NCBI GenBank assembly: GCA_020441905.1
Contig: JAGRLG010000074.1
Span: 1-59,910 of the forward strand
DNA from: Rhodobiaceae bacterium
Lineage (GTDB): Bacteria; Pseudomonadota; Alphaproteobacteria; Rhizobiales; NORP267
DNA length: 59,910 bases
Direction: 5' to 3'
The translations under genes were made by a program, and so were the position numbers. The notes under the pieces were generated by a model. It was not told the DNA's origin. It did no database searches and was given only the letters and a program-made list of their open reading frames with translations. Of this stretch, positions 8,033 to 18,528 are shown one piece after another. Numbering within the stretch: the stretch's first letter is position 1; every line of letters starts with the position of its first letter.

Positions 8033-9406
8033 TCAGGCTCCGGCAAGACCGCTTGCGGCCAGAGCCGCGCTCTGGCGCGCGCTCACCCGGCCAAGGCTGA
8101 AATCCGCAATTTCGTCGTTGAACAGCCGGAAGAAATTGAGCTCCGCGCCAAGATGCACGAAGACGCCGCCAAGACCGATGGCCGCCCGGTCCATGAAGAC
8201 GAATTCGCGCGGCACCGTCACCGGCCCCTTTTCGCGAAGCGCACGATGAACCTGGAACGCCTGCCTGCGTCCGTATTCGGCAGGTTTCACCCCGTCGGCG
8301 ACGCTGCGCACGCGGTCGTCGAGCAGCGGGCCGTAAATGAAGCGCGCCCAGATGTTGAGGATATCGATCAGCTCGTTGGACAGGCCGGAAAAGCCCCAGG
8401 TTTCATAGGCATGGACGATACGCGCCCGCTCGTCCTGGCGCAGGCCGTGATAGAGATCGACCACGCCGCCGACGAATTCGGGGCCGAAGATGCGCACGCA
8501 GCCATAATCGAGCAGATTGATGCCCGCCGCCTCGCCGCCCTCCTCGAACACGGTGTAATTGCCAAGATGGGGATCGCCATGGATGACGCCATAATGCGAG
8601 AAAGGGTGCCACCAGGCGCGGAACATGGCCTGCGCGATCCGGTTGCGGTCTTCCTGGGGCGCGCCGGCATAATCGAGAATGGGCCTCCCCGCCATCCAGT
8701 CCATGGTCAGCAGCCGGCGCGTCGACAATTCGCCAACCACGCCCGGCACCCGCACCTGCGGCACGGCTTCCAGCATGGCGGCATAGAGCGCCATGTGCCG
8801 CGCTTCGCGCGTATAGTCGAGTTCCTCGCGCAGCCGCGAGCCGATTTCGGCGCCGATATGCCGGGTGTCGATGGCCTGCTCCATGCGCCGGTGAATGGCG
8901 AAGATCAGTTCCAGTTGCGACAGGTCGGCCTCGACCGTTGAATCCATGTCGGGATATTGCAGCTTGCAGGCCAGATCGCGCCCGTCTTGTCCGATCGCCC
9001 GGTGCACCTGGCCGAGCGAGGCCGAGGCCGCCGCGTCGTGGCCGAATTCGGCAAAGCGCGCGCGCCAGTCCGCCCCCAGTTCGGCGGCCATGCGCCGCTT
9101 GACGAAGGGCCAGCCCATGGCCGGGGCATGGGACTGCAACTGGCGCAGTTCGGCGGCATATTCGGCCGGTATGGCTTCGGGAATGGTGGCCAGCATCTGT
9201 GCCACCTTCATCAGCGGCCCCTTGAGCCCGCCCAGCGCCGCCGCCAATGCCGCCGCATTCGACGCCCTGTCCCCGCCAAACCCGAGAAAGCGCTGGCCGG
9301 CATAGCGCGCGGCGACGCCGCCGACCCCGGTGCCGACGCTGGCATAGCGCCTTACCCGCCGCGACAGCCGGTTCTTTTCGCGGTCCTTGCTGTTGTCCTG
9401 CTCCAT
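8033..9406 (-). CDS. AarF/ABC1/UbiB family kinase-like protein
   Basis: A 457-residue member of the ABC1 (COQ8/UbiB) atypical kinase family. The family's first signature is normally KxGQ; here it is GPLMKVAQM (about residue 64), then ASASLGQVHRAI (about 128), the catalytic-loop equivalent HGDPHLGNY (about 274) and LDYGCVRIF (about 296). There is no C-terminal membrane anchor such as Escherichia coli UbiB has. Family members support ubiquinone synthesis or lipid handling, but this subgroup has no proven substrate. It starts 56 nt after the pepF stop on the same strand, suggesting cotranscription. Confidence 0.88.
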   Translation of the reverse strand: MEQDNSKDREKNRLSRRVRRYASVGTGVGGVAARYAGQRFLGFGGDRASNAAALAAALGGLKGPLMKVAQMLATIPEAIPAEYAAELRQLQSHAPAMGWPFVKRRMAAELGADWRARFAEFGHDAAASASLGQVHRAIGQDGRDLACKLQYPDMDSTVEADLSQLELIFAIHRRMEQAIDTRHIGAEIGSRLREELDYTREARHMALYAAMLEAVPQVRVPGVVGELSTRRLLTMDWMAGRPILDYAGAPQEDRNRIAQAMFRAWWHPFSHYGVIHGDPHLGNYTVFEEGGEAAGINLLDYGCVRIFGPEFVGGVVDLYHGLRQDERARIVHAYETWGFSGLSNELIDILNIWARFIYGPLLDDRVRSVADGVKPAEYGRRQAFQVHRALREKGPVTVPREFVFMDRAAIGLGGVFVHLGAELNFFRLFNDEIADFSLGRVSARQSAALAASGLAGA

Positions 9407-9462
9407 GATCCTCCGTGGTGCGCCAGGCCCCCATTGCCATGCCGGCGCGGTGCCGGCCGGCC

Positions 9463-11319
9463 TCAGTCGAGGGTTTCCAGCTCGTCGATCATGCGCGAAA
9501 TGACGCCAAGACCCTTTTGCCAGAAACCTGGATCGGCGGCGTCAAGCCCGAACGGCGCCAGCAATTCGCTGTGATGCTTCGTTCCGCCGGCGCGCAGCAT
9601 GTCGAAATAGCGCTCCTGAAACCCGTCCGATGCCTCCTCGAAAACCGCGTAGAGCGAATTGACCAGGCAATCGCCGAAGGCATAGGCATAGACATAGAAG
9701 GGCGCGTGGATGAAATGGGGGATATAGGCCCAGTAGGTCTCGTAGCCCTCGCGCAGGTCCACCGCCGGCCCCAGGCTCTCCTTCTGCACCTCCATCCACA
9801 CCTCGCCGATGCGGCTCGCCGTCAGTTCGCCCCCGGCGCGCTCGCTATGGAGCGCCCGCTCGAAGCGGTAGAAGGCGATCTGGCGCACCACGGTGTTGAT
9901 CATGTCCTCCACCTTGCCGGCCAGCAGCGCCTTGCGCTCGCGCGCATTGCCGGCGGCGGCCAGCAGCGAGCGGAAGGTCAGCATCTCGCCGAACACACTC
10001 GCGGTTTCGGCGAGTGTCAGCGGCGTCGGCGCCATCAGCGCGCCTTGCGGCGCGGCGAGAACCTGGTGCACGCCGTGGCCCAGCTCATGGGCCAGGGTCA
10101 TGACGTCGCGCGTCTTGCCCTGATAGTTCAGCAGCACATAGGGATGCACGGCGGGCACGGTGGGGTGGGCGAAAGCGCCCGGCGCCTTTCCGGGGCGCAC
10201 CGGCGCGTCTATCCAGCGCGAATCGAAAAAGCGCTTCGCGATATCCGCCATCTGCGGCGAGAACCCGGCATAGGCCGAGAGTACGGTGTCGCGCGCCTCC
10301 GCCCACGGCACTATGCGCGAGGGCTGGTCGGGCAGCGGCGCATTGCGGTCCCAATGGGCCAGCTTGTCCTTGCCCATCCATTTGGCCTTGAGCGCGTAAT
10401 AGCGGTGCGACAGGCGCGGATAGGCGTCCGCCACCGCGGTTTCCAGCGCGTCGACCACCTCGCCCTCGACCCGGTTGGCGAGATGGCGCGAAGCGGCGAC
10501 GTCGCCAAAGCCGCGCCAGCGGTCCGAAATCGCCTTGTCCTTGGCCAGGGTGTTGGTGATGAGGGCGAAAAGGCGGATATTCTCCTTGAAGGTGGCAGCC
10601 AGCGCTTGCGCCGCGGCGCGCCGTTTCGTCTCGTCCTCGTCGAGCAGCAATTTCAGCGCCGGCTCGATCGCCAGCTTTTCGCCCCCGATGTCGAAGCGCA
10701 GGGCCGTCATGGTTTCGTCGAACAGCCGGTTCCAGGCCGAGCGCCCGGTGACCGATTTTTCGTGAAACAGCAGTTCGGTGCGCTCGTCGAGCTGATAGGG
10801 CCGCTCCTTGCGCATATCCGCCAGCCAGGGCGCGTAGTGCTTGAGTGGACCGCGCGCCACCACGCCGTCCAGCACCTCATCGTCGATACGGTTGAGTTCG
10901 AGGGCGAAGAACAGCAGGTGGGAGCTGGCCTGCGTCATCTGTTCCTGGATATCGCCGAAGAACTTGGACAGCGCCGGGTCGGAGGTGTCGCCGGCATGAA
11001 CCAGCCCGGCAAAGGAATAGATGCGCCCGATCAGTTCTTCCAGCGCCTCGAATTCACGCACCGCCTTGGCCAGCAGCCCGCCCCCGCCCGCTTTCTTGGT
11101 ATCCGCGCGCGCCAGTTTCTCCAGTTCGCCCTTGTAGCGCGTTTCGAAGGCAACGCAGTCCTTGGCCGCGCGGTCGAGATCGGCCAGCAATTGCGGACTG
11201 TCGAGCGCCGGATACAAATCGCTCAAATCCCATTCCGGCAGGGCGCCAAGGGTGCCGGGTGCGGGCGCTTCGCCGCGCCGTTCCGCTTTCTGCAAGGCCA
11301 TTGCGGTTGTTTTCTCCAT
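9463..11319 (-). CDS. pepF: M3 family oligoendopeptidase (PepF type)
   Basis: A 618-residue zinc metallopeptidase of family M3. The zinc motif HELGHGVHQ begins at about residue 411 (H411, E412, H415), preceded by GKTRDVMTLA, and the downstream Glu ligand lies in TLAETASVFGEMLTF (about 436). The length and the N-terminal helical domain fit PepF-type oligoendopeptidases, which degrade peptides in the cytoplasm; there is no signal peptide. The start at 11319 could also be the Met at residue 7. It is the first gene of a minus-strand group with the AarF-like gene. Confidence 0.93.
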   Translation of the reverse strand: MEKTTAMALQKAERRGEAPAPGTLGALPEWDLSDLYPALDSPQLLADLDRAAKDCVAFETRYKGELEKLARADTKKAGGGGLLAKAVREFEALEELIGRIYSFAGLVHAGDTSDPALSKFFGDIQEQMTQASSHLLFFALELNRIDDEVLDGVVARGPLKHYAPWLADMRKERPYQLDERTELLFHEKSVTGRSAWNRLFDETMTALRFDIGGEKLAIEPALKLLLDEDETKRRAAAQALAATFKENIRLFALITNTLAKDKAISDRWRGFGDVAASRHLANRVEGEVVDALETAVADAYPRLSHRYYALKAKWMGKDKLAHWDRNAPLPDQPSRIVPWAEARDTVLSAYAGFSPQMADIAKRFFDSRWIDAPVRPGKAPGAFAHPTVPAVHPYVLLNYQGKTRDVMTLAHELGHGVHQVLAAPQGALMAPTPLTLAETASVFGEMLTFRSLLAAAGNARERKALLAGKVEDMINTVVRQIAFYRFERALHSERAGGELTASRIGEVWMEVQKESLGPAVDLREGYETYWAYIPHFIHAPFYVYAYAFGDCLVNSLYAVFEEASDGFQERYFDMLRAGGTKHHSELLAPFGLDAADPGFWQKGLGVISRMIDELETLD

Positions 11320-11592
11320 CTTCCAGCTGACACGGATCCCGTGCGAATGAGGGTAGCGGCCATCGGTGCACGCGCAATATCAATGTTGGGCGCCAGGGCC
11401 GCCGCTTCAATCGCACCCCGCCAGCTTTAACGCCCCGCTAACCCTGATGAGGCGCGCCAGCCCCGGTTTAAAGCGAAATTTACCCTTCGGCGTCACTCTT
11501 CGGTTTCAAATTGGCACATCGCCGCCTATCGATCACGGCAGCGATTCGCCGCCGCAATCCAGTTGGCAACCGAGTCGAGGACCCCCTTTTTC

Positions 11593-13089
<1,497 letters not shown>

Positions 13090-13201
13090 CCTATTGGCAA
13101 CAGGACGGCCCCGATAACCAGGTTTTGATGGCGGATTGCCGCGCTTTGTGTTGTGAAAATCTCCGTCCTGCATTAGCCATTAATCATATTGGGAGAGTGC
13201 C

Positions 13202-14848
13202 GTGACACACCTAGGGTTTCGCAAGACGACAGCAGCATTCATGGCTATTGCGGCGCCCCTACTGCTGCCGGCGGGCGCGCAAGCTTCGGTGCACGGCGGC
13301 GACTGGTACGCCTGGAACGATGCACCGCTGGCGGCGGTGCTCAAGGACGCCGGAACGCCGCGCGATTTTCTCATGCGCCGCGACCACGCCGCGTTGCAGG
13401 AATTTTATGGCCAGCGCGACTACGAACCGCTCTGGGTTACGCAAGGCCAGCTCAATGAGCGCGCCGGCGAGTTGAAATCCTTCCTCGGCCAGGTCGAGAC
13501 CTATGGCCTCAACTCAAAGCTGTATGAAACGCCGGGCCTGGTGCTCGGCCAGGGGGCGGACGCCGATGCCGCGGCGCTGATGAGCGCCGAGCTGGCCCTG
13601 AGCCAGGCGCTGCTGGCCTATGCGCGCCATGCCCAGGCCGGGCGGCTGATTCCCGCCTCCTTGAGCAAATATCTGACCAACAAGCCCGAAATGCCCGACC
13701 CGCTCGAGGTCATGGCGCAGGTGGCGACCGCCGCCGACCTGCCGGCATTCCTGGCGTCCTTCAACCCGCCCCATCGCGAATTCGAGGTGCTGCGCACCGA
13801 GCTGGCCAAGCTGCGCCAGATTGCCGAAAAGGGCGGCTGGCCGACCTTGTCGCCCGGCCGCACCCTGAAGCCCGGCATGCACGATCCGCGCACCGCCGAA
13901 TTGAAGCAGCGTTTTGGCATTCCGATGCCCCCGCCGCTGATCGCCGATCCGCGCGAGACGGATCATTACGACGGCGCCGTGGTCGAGGCGGTTATGGAAT
14001 TCCAGGCCCAGCACGGCCTGGAGGCCGACGGCGTCATTGGCCCGGCGACCCAGCAGGTGCTTTCGCTCTCGGTCTATGACCGCGCCGCCCAGATCGTGGC
14101 CAACATGGAACGCTGGCGCTGGTTGCCGCGCAACCTGGGGCGCAAGCATGTCTTTGTCGACATACCCGGCTTTGAGGTTCGCGTCGTCGTCGACAATTCC
14201 ACGACCTATCGCGGCCGCATCGTCGTTGGCAAGGAATCGAACCAGACTCCGGTTTTTTCCGACGAATTCGAGTTCATCGAGGTCAACCCCTATTGGAACG
14301 TGCCCGATTCGATCGCCGCCAATGAAGTCGTGCCGGCGGTTCAGGCCGATCCCGACTATCTGCGCCGCTCGAACCTGGAACTGGTGACCGGTTATGGCCG
14401 CGACGAGCGTTTCATCGATCCTTACTCGGTGAACTGGTCGATCGTCGATGCGGGAAATCTCGGCTTCCGCTTCCGCCAGCCGCCGGGGCGCGGAAATGCG
14501 CTCGGGAGCATCAAGTTCATGTTCCCCAACAAGCATGACGTCTATCTCCACGACACCCCGGCGCGCAGCCTGTTTTCCCGCCAGCGCCGGGCCTTCAGCC
14601 ATGGCTGCGTGCGCCTGCACGAGCCGCTCAAATTCGCCGAGGCCCTGATCGATTCTGATTCGCAATGGAACCTCGACCGGATCAAGCGGGAAATCAGCAA
14701 AGGACAGAATCAGGCTTTGCCGCTGCCGCGCAAGATTCCGGTCCATCTGACCTATTTCACCGCGGCGGTCGACGAAAACGGCAAGATCCTTCTGCGCGAG
14801 GACATTTATGGCCACGACAGGCGCATCGCCGCGGCCCTCGGCTGGTAG
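13202..14848 (+). CDS. L,D-transpeptidase (YcbB/LdtD-like) with peptidoglycan-binding domain
   Basis: A 548-residue exported enzyme. A signal peptide (RK, hydrophobic core, AQA-S cleavage near 29) is followed by the YcbB-type scaffold region (about 55-230, including EFYGQRDYEPLW), a PG_binding_1 domain (AVMEFQAQHGLEADGVIGPA, about 266-285) and a YkuD catalytic domain with SHGCVRL, catalytic Cys469 and His467. Such enzymes form 3-3 cross-links in peptidoglycan or attach proteins to it. The GTG at 13202 has GGGAGAG upstream. The gene lies between the NtrC-type regulator and the DUF882 peptidase. Confidence 0.94.
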   Translation: MTHLGFRKTTAAFMAIAAPLLLPAGAQASVHGGDWYAWNDAPLAAVLKDAGTPRDFLMRRDHAALQEFYGQRDYEPLWVTQGQLNERAGELKSFLGQVETYGLNSKLYETPGLVLGQGADADAAALMSAELALSQALLAYARHAQAGRLIPASLSKYLTNKPEMPDPLEVMAQVATAADLPAFLASFNPPHREFEVLRTELAKLRQIAEKGGWPTLSPGRTLKPGMHDPRTAELKQRFGIPMPPPLIADPRETDHYDGAVVEAVMEFQAQHGLEADGVIGPATQQVLSLSVYDRAAQIVANMERWRWLPRNLGRKHVFVDIPGFEVRVVVDNSTTYRGRIVVGKESNQTPVFSDEFEFIEVNPYWNVPDSIAANEVVPAVQADPDYLRRSNLELVTGYGRDERFIDPYSVNWSIVDAGNLGFRFRQPPGRGNALGSIKFMFPNKHDVYLHDTPARSLFSRQRRAFSHGCVRLHEPLKFAEALIDSDSQWNLDRIKREISKGQNQALPLPRKIPVHLTYFTAAVDENGKILLREDIYGHDRRIAAALGW

Positions 14849-14935
14849 GGATATTCACAGCCGACCGCATTCTTGCCATTGTTTGCATTCACAAAAGGCG
14901 CGGACGGGGGAGGCTAAGTCCTCCTTAACCAAGAA

Positions 14936-14953
14936 CCGCGATGATAGTCGCGG
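14936..14953 (+). repeat. inverted repeat in the leader of the DUF882 gene
   Basis: A perfect 6-bp stem CCGCGA/TCGCGG with loop TGATAG, just after a second hairpin GGAGG/CCTCC (about 14909-14925). They lie between the L,D-transpeptidase stop and the next start. They could attenuate, terminate or stabilise transcripts; the T-tract needed for an intrinsic terminator is absent. Confidence 0.35.
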
Positions 14954-15035
14954 GAGTTGATCGGCACCGCGAAAGGCGCTTCTATACGTCTGCGTGCCGG
15001 TAAGCTCGGTAACGCATGTCAACGGGGAACGGGAC

Positions 15036-16610
15036 TTGGCATCTGCGGACGGGGGATCGTGGCGGAGCGGCCTTGCTGCCTGCTTCATCACAGGTCTGGC
15101 AATTTTCACGGCCATGCAACTGCCGGCCACCGGACTTGCCGGCGGCGGTGATCGCACGATCTCGTTCGCCAATATGCACACCAAGGAAACCCTGACCGTT
15201 ACCTATGTGCGCAATGGCCGCCATGTCCCCGAGGCCCTCAAGAAGATCAATCACATGCTCCGCGACTGGCGGCGCAACGAAGCCATCGAGATGGACCCCA
15301 GCCTGATCGACCTGGTTTATGACGTCCACCAGGAGTTGGGTTCGCACGCGCCGGTAACCGTGGTTTCGGGATACCGCTCGCCGGTCACCAATGCCGCCCT
15401 GCGCGGGCGCTCGCGCGGTGTCGCCAAGCACAGCCAGCACATGCTCGGCAAGGCGATGGACCTCTATTTCCCCGACGTCCCGCTGGAGCGCATCCGCGAG
15501 GTGGCGCTGAAATTCCAGAGCGGCGGCGTCGGCTATTACCCGACCTCCGGGCGCCCCTTCGTGCATATCGACACCGGCAGCGTCCGCCACTGGCCGCGCA
15601 TGAGCCGCCAGCAGCTGGCGAAGCTGTTTCCCGACGGCGATACCCTGCACATTCCCGCCGATGGCAAACCGCTGACCCGCTCGGTGCGCACCCACGACAT
15701 TCTGGTCGCCGCCAATGAGAGCACGTCCCGCGGCCGGCCGCCGCGGCCGCAGCAGGTTGCCAGCGCCACCTATGGCGATCCGTCGATGCCTGCGGCCTTC
15801 GCCGATCCCTCGCGCGATGTCATCGCCAATCGCTCCGGCAGGTTCCCGCTCTCGCTGTTTGGCGGCGACGACGAGGAAGAAAAGCCGGAAGCGACGGCCG
15901 AACCAGTTACCGCGCCGGTCAAGGCACAGGACAAGGCACAGCAACCGGACAAGGCGGGGATGTCTTCGCTTGTCGCCAGCCTCGCGCCGGGCAACGGGGA
16001 ACCGGCGCCGCAGCCGGCCGCGGCGCGGGATGACAATTTCGTCCCGCCCCTTCCGGCGCTGCGCCCGCAGCATCAAAGAGAATTTACCGTCGCCGCGCTT
16101 GACGTTCCCACCCCGCCGCTGCGGCCCCGGCACCGGGCGCCCGGGCCGGAGATTACCAAAGCCGAAGCGGCCAAACCTGAAGAAAATGTCGACTTGACCA
16201 CGACCACCGCTTCGCTGGCGCCCGCAAGGGCCAAACCGGCCCGCGAAGAGAACACGCGCATGCCGTTGCAGCTGGCTTCGCTCGGCGCCGGCGCCCCGTC
16301 CCCCGCCAGGCCGGCCCCGGCGCAGGCAATTGGCGCCCTTGGCGCCTTCGCCCCGTCGCTGCGCTATGACGCGCCGCCGGTGGCACCGACGATCACTTCG
16401 GCGCGGATTTCCCTCGCCGAACTCGCCGAATTGCGCGCGCCCGACCAGGCCGGTATCGGCAAGCTGTGCGAAACACCCGAGCGCAGCCTGGATATTTCCT
16501 TCGCCGTCCACGCCCCCGCGGCGGCGGCGAGCGGCCGCTTCGATGGCCCCGCGGTACGCACCCTGCCGGTTCAGGTGCTCGCCGCCCCGATCCGCACCGC
16601 GTTGCGCTGA
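15036..16610 (+). CDS. DUF882/M15A (YcbK, MepK-like) peptidoglycan peptidase with long disordered tail
   Basis: About 524 residues. A membrane or signal segment (about 12-29) precedes a DUF882 domain in which the zinc-ligand pattern is visible: KHSQHMLGKAMDLYF (His132/His135, Asp142) and RPFVHIDTG (His177). Its relative MepK is a murein endopeptidase that cuts 3-3 cross-links, which fits the L,D-transpeptidase gene just upstream. From about residue 220 the protein is a Pro/Ala-rich, low-complexity tail of roughly 300 residues, much longer than the core family. The TTG at 15036 is preferred (GGGGAACGG upstream); a GTG at 14994 is in frame but lacks a ribosome binding site. Confidence 0.85.
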   Translation: MASADGGSWRSGLAACFITGLAIFTAMQLPATGLAGGGDRTISFANMHTKETLTVTYVRNGRHVPEALKKINHMLRDWRRNEAIEMDPSLIDLVYDVHQELGSHAPVTVVSGYRSPVTNAALRGRSRGVAKHSQHMLGKAMDLYFPDVPLERIREVALKFQSGGVGYYPTSGRPFVHIDTGSVRHWPRMSRQQLAKLFPDGDTLHIPADGKPLTRSVRTHDILVAANESTSRGRPPRPQQVASATYGDPSMPAAFADPSRDVIANRSGRFPLSLFGGDDEEEKPEATAEPVTAPVKAQDKAQQPDKAGMSSLVASLAPGNGEPAPQPAAARDDNFVPPLPALRPQHQREFTVAALDVPTPPLRPRHRAPGPEITKAEAAKPEENVDLTTTTASLAPARAKPAREENTRMPLQLASLGAGAPSPARPAPAQAIGALGAFAPSLRYDAPPVAPTITSARISLAELAELRAPDQAGIGKLCETPERSLDISFAVHAPAAAASGRFDGPAVRTLPVQVLAAPIRTALR

Positions 16611-16626
16611 TCCGCTTTTCCCCCAA

Positions 16627-16683
16627 CTGAAACAGCATGCCCCATCTGAATCAGCATTTCTGAATCAGCATGTCGCAATCAGC
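16627..16683 (+). repeat. short tandem repeat after the DUF882 gene
   Basis: Three copies of CTGAAWCAGCAT (16627-16638, 16646-16657, 16660-16671), the last two exactly 14 nt apart, plus a partial copy CAATCAGC. The repeat starts 17 nt after the DUF882 stop, in the gap to the convergent gapR gene. Confidence 0.75.
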
Positions 16684-16715
16684 GCGGCGGGATCTCCCCC
16701 GCGCCAGGTTCCAAC

Positions 16716-16752
16716 CCCGCTTTCAGGGCCCGCTTTCGGGCCCGCTTGCGGG
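16716..16752. repeat. 12-nt tandem repeat of hairpin-forming units near the gapR 3' end
   Basis: Three head-to-tail units CCCGCTTTCAGGG, CCCGCTTTCGGG and CCCGCTTGCGGG. Each unit is close to a palindrome, the last one perfect apart from its two central bases, so either strand's RNA can form small GC-rich hairpins. It lies 41 nt beyond the gapR stop and may help end transcription from both sides. Confidence 0.7.
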
Positions 16753-16792
16753 CCTGCCTTGGGGCCGGATTTCACTCCGTTTTGCGAGCTTC

Positions 16793-17047
16793 TTACGCTT
16801 CCGGCACCATGCCCAGGGCATGCATGTAGAGGTCGAGGATCGCTTCCTGCTCGAGGCGCTCGGCGGCATCCAGCTTGCGCATGCGAATGACCTGGCGCAG
16901 CGACTTGACGTCGAAGCCATGTCCCTTGGCCTCGGCAAAAACCTCGCGGATATCCCCGGCCAGCGCCGCCTTTTCTTCCTCGAGGCGTTCGATACGTTCC
17001 ACCAGGGCGCGAAGCTGCTCGCGCGCGAAGCCGGTTGGCTCATCCAT
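16793..17047 (-). CDS. gapR: GapR family nucleoid-associated protein (DUF2312)
   Basis: An 84-residue protein matching the GapR/DUF2312 family along its whole length: a coiled-coil region [20 protein letters not shown] (about 14-33), then [20 protein letters not shown] and the conserved [20 protein letters not shown]. In Caulobacter, GapR encloses overtwisted AT-rich DNA ahead of replication and transcription forks and is needed for normal cell-cycle progression. It follows the DUF1244 gene on the same strand with an 81-nt gap. Confidence 0.95.
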   Translation of the reverse strand: MDEPTGFAREQLRALVERIERLEEEKAALAGDIREVFAEAKGHGFDVKSLRQVIRMRKLDAAERLEQEAILDLYMHALGMVPEA

Positions 17048-17128
17048 TCCTAAATCCCCGTTTGCTGTCTTCGAAATAGCCCGCTCGCGCGCCTTGCCTT
17101 GCTTGGCAAAGGACAGGCAGGCGGCAAG

Positions 17129-17431
17129 TCAATGATTGTGGGTCTTTTGAAGCTCTTTCTTCTGCGCCGCGCTGGCCTCGGTCTGATGGGCCGCCTTCCA
17201 CTCCTCATAGGGCATGCCGTAGACCAGTTCGCGTGAAGCCTCTTTGCTCATCTCGATTCCGGCTTCCTGCGCCGCCTCGCGGTACCAGTTGGAAAGACAA
17301 TTGCGGCAAAAGCCCGACAGGTTCATCAAGTCGATGTTCTGGACATCGGTGCGCTGGCGCAAATGCGCCACCAGGCGGCGGAAGACCGCTGCCTCCAGTT
17401 CGATGCGCGTTTGCTCGTCTTGCTTGGTCAT
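17129..17431 (-). CDS. DUF1244 family protein
   Basis: A 100-residue protein of the DUF1244 family, recognised by LRQRTDVQNIDLMNLSGFCR and the following RNCLSNWYREAA, with a conserved CxxC pair (FCRNC, about 45-49) that might bind metal. Structures of the family are helical; its function is not established. Its start codon overlaps the stop of the N-formylglutamate amidohydrolase gene (ATGA), so the two are coupled. The C-terminus is Lys/His-rich. Confidence 0.9.
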   Translation of the reverse strand: MTKQDEQTRIELEAAVFRRLVAHLRQRTDVQNIDLMNLSGFCRNCLSNWYREAAQEAGIEMSKEASRELVYGMPYEEWKAAHQTEASAAQKKELQKTHNH

Positions 17432-18390
17432 GTTTCGCCGTCCTTATCGCTTGCCCGCCCGCCCGCCTGCCGCCGAGTGCCCGCGCCGTCGCTATGGGAA
17501 CCATAATCGGCGATCCGGCGCAACGGGTCGGTGCCCGCGATTTCGCCGACCCTGGCCGCCAGCCGCTCTGCCCATTCGCTGATTCCCGCCTCGCTGCCAA
17601 GCAGATCCTGGCGCACCTCGACCAGCGCATGGGCAAGACCGCGCCGGGTGCCGTGGCGATAGAGGCAATCGCCCTTCAACTGCCCGCTATAAGGCTCGTT
17701 GTCGCCGATCACCAGATCCGGCTCGCGGCGCAGCGCCTCGATCAGCGGCACCGCGAGACGCGGGTCGCGGTCCCACAATATGCCGGCATGCCAGGGCCGC
17801 GCATAGCCGCGCCAATGGGCGGTGAAGCTGTGCACCGAAAGAATGGCAGGCACGGTGCCCGCCGCCAGCGCCTTGTCGATCATGCGCGCGATGGCGTCGT
17901 GATAAGGGCGATAATAGCGCGAAATCCGGTTTGCCCGTTCGTCATTGTCGAGGCGCGCATTGCCCGGCACTACCGAACCGTCCGACAGGCGCATGATCAG
18001 GGTCGGATCGTCCTCGCCGCGGTTGGGATCGATCAGGAGGCGCGAGAAGCGGCACAGCACCGCCGGCGCGGCAAGGCGCGAGGCGATGTCGCGGGCCAGC
18101 GCCGCGGCGCCGATATCATAGGCGATATGGCGGTGGAATTCGCTCTCCGCCAGGCCCAGACTGCCATAGGCGCCGGGCAGCGCGCCGCTGGCGTGGTCGC
18201 AAATCACGATCACTCCGCGCGAAAGATCGCCGGTCAGTTCCTCAACCGGCTCGAATGCTTCCATGGTGCCCGCGTTACCCCGGCTATCGTCGTTCGGCCC
18301 ATGGTCATGCACATGCTTCCGCGCCCGGTCAAGTGGTGCCGGGCCAGTGCCCGAGAACCGCCCCAAATCCGGCGGATTTTCGTCGGCCAT
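17428..18390 (-). CDS. N-formylglutamate amidohydrolase family protein (paralogue 1)
   Basis: A 320-residue member of the FGase family. Core motifs are VIVICDHASGALPGAYG (about 60), FSRLLIDPNRGEDDPT (about 113), RISRYYRPYHDAIARMI (about 152), LSVHSFTAHWRGYARPWHAG (about 185) and GDNEPYSG (about 230); His and Glu residues in these would hold the zinc. The classical enzyme hydrolyses N-formylglutamate in histidine breakdown, but this paralogue sits with gapR and DUF1244, not with hut genes, so its substrate is open. The first 42 residues are atypical; the ATG at 18264 (MEAFEPVEEL) is an alternative start. Confidence 0.85.
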   Translation of the reverse strand: MADENPPDLGRFSGTGPAPLDRARKHVHDHGPNDDSRGNAGTMEAFEPVEELTGDLSRGVIVICDHASGALPGAYGSLGLAESEFHRHIAYDIGAAALARDIASRLAAPAVLCRFSRLLIDPNRGEDDPTLIMRLSDGSVVPGNARLDNDERANRISRYYRPYHDAIARMIDKALAAGTVPAILSVHSFTAHWRGYARPWHAGILWDRDPRLAVPLIEALRREPDLVIGDNEPYSGQLKGDCLYRHGTRRGLAHALVEVRQDLLGSEAGISEWAERLAARVGEIAGTDPLRRIADYGSHSDGAGTRRQAGGRASDKDGET

Positions 18391-18460
18391 GGCTATTTAC
18401 GATAGTTTACGAGATTATTGGGAATATGGTAATCGGAGGCTAAACGGCACTGTCTTCTGG

Positions 18461-18483
18461 CCAAGATTCAGCCTCAATCTTGG
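18461..18483. promoter_or_regulatory. inverted repeat in the divergent FGase / DUF1036-pyk region
   Basis: A perfect 8-bp inverted repeat CCAAGATT / AATCTTGG with a 7-nt spacer, 46 nt before the DUF1036 start. It may be an operator for a dimeric regulator or a leader hairpin of the DUF1036-pyk transcript. There is no T-tract after it. Confidence 0.45.
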
Positions 18484-18528
18484 GCCAGGCTTCGGGTGAT
18501 CGGTATTCGGGGGAAATAGCAGCTGAAC

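Noticed and set aside
9415..11430. 671-residue plus-strand frame over pepF
   Set aside because: Antisense shadow of the M3 peptidase, which has HELGH and full length.
11320..11592. sigma-54 promoter before the NtrC-type regulator
   Set aside because: TTGGCACATCGCC near 11512 has the GG element but lacks the GC pair at the right distance.
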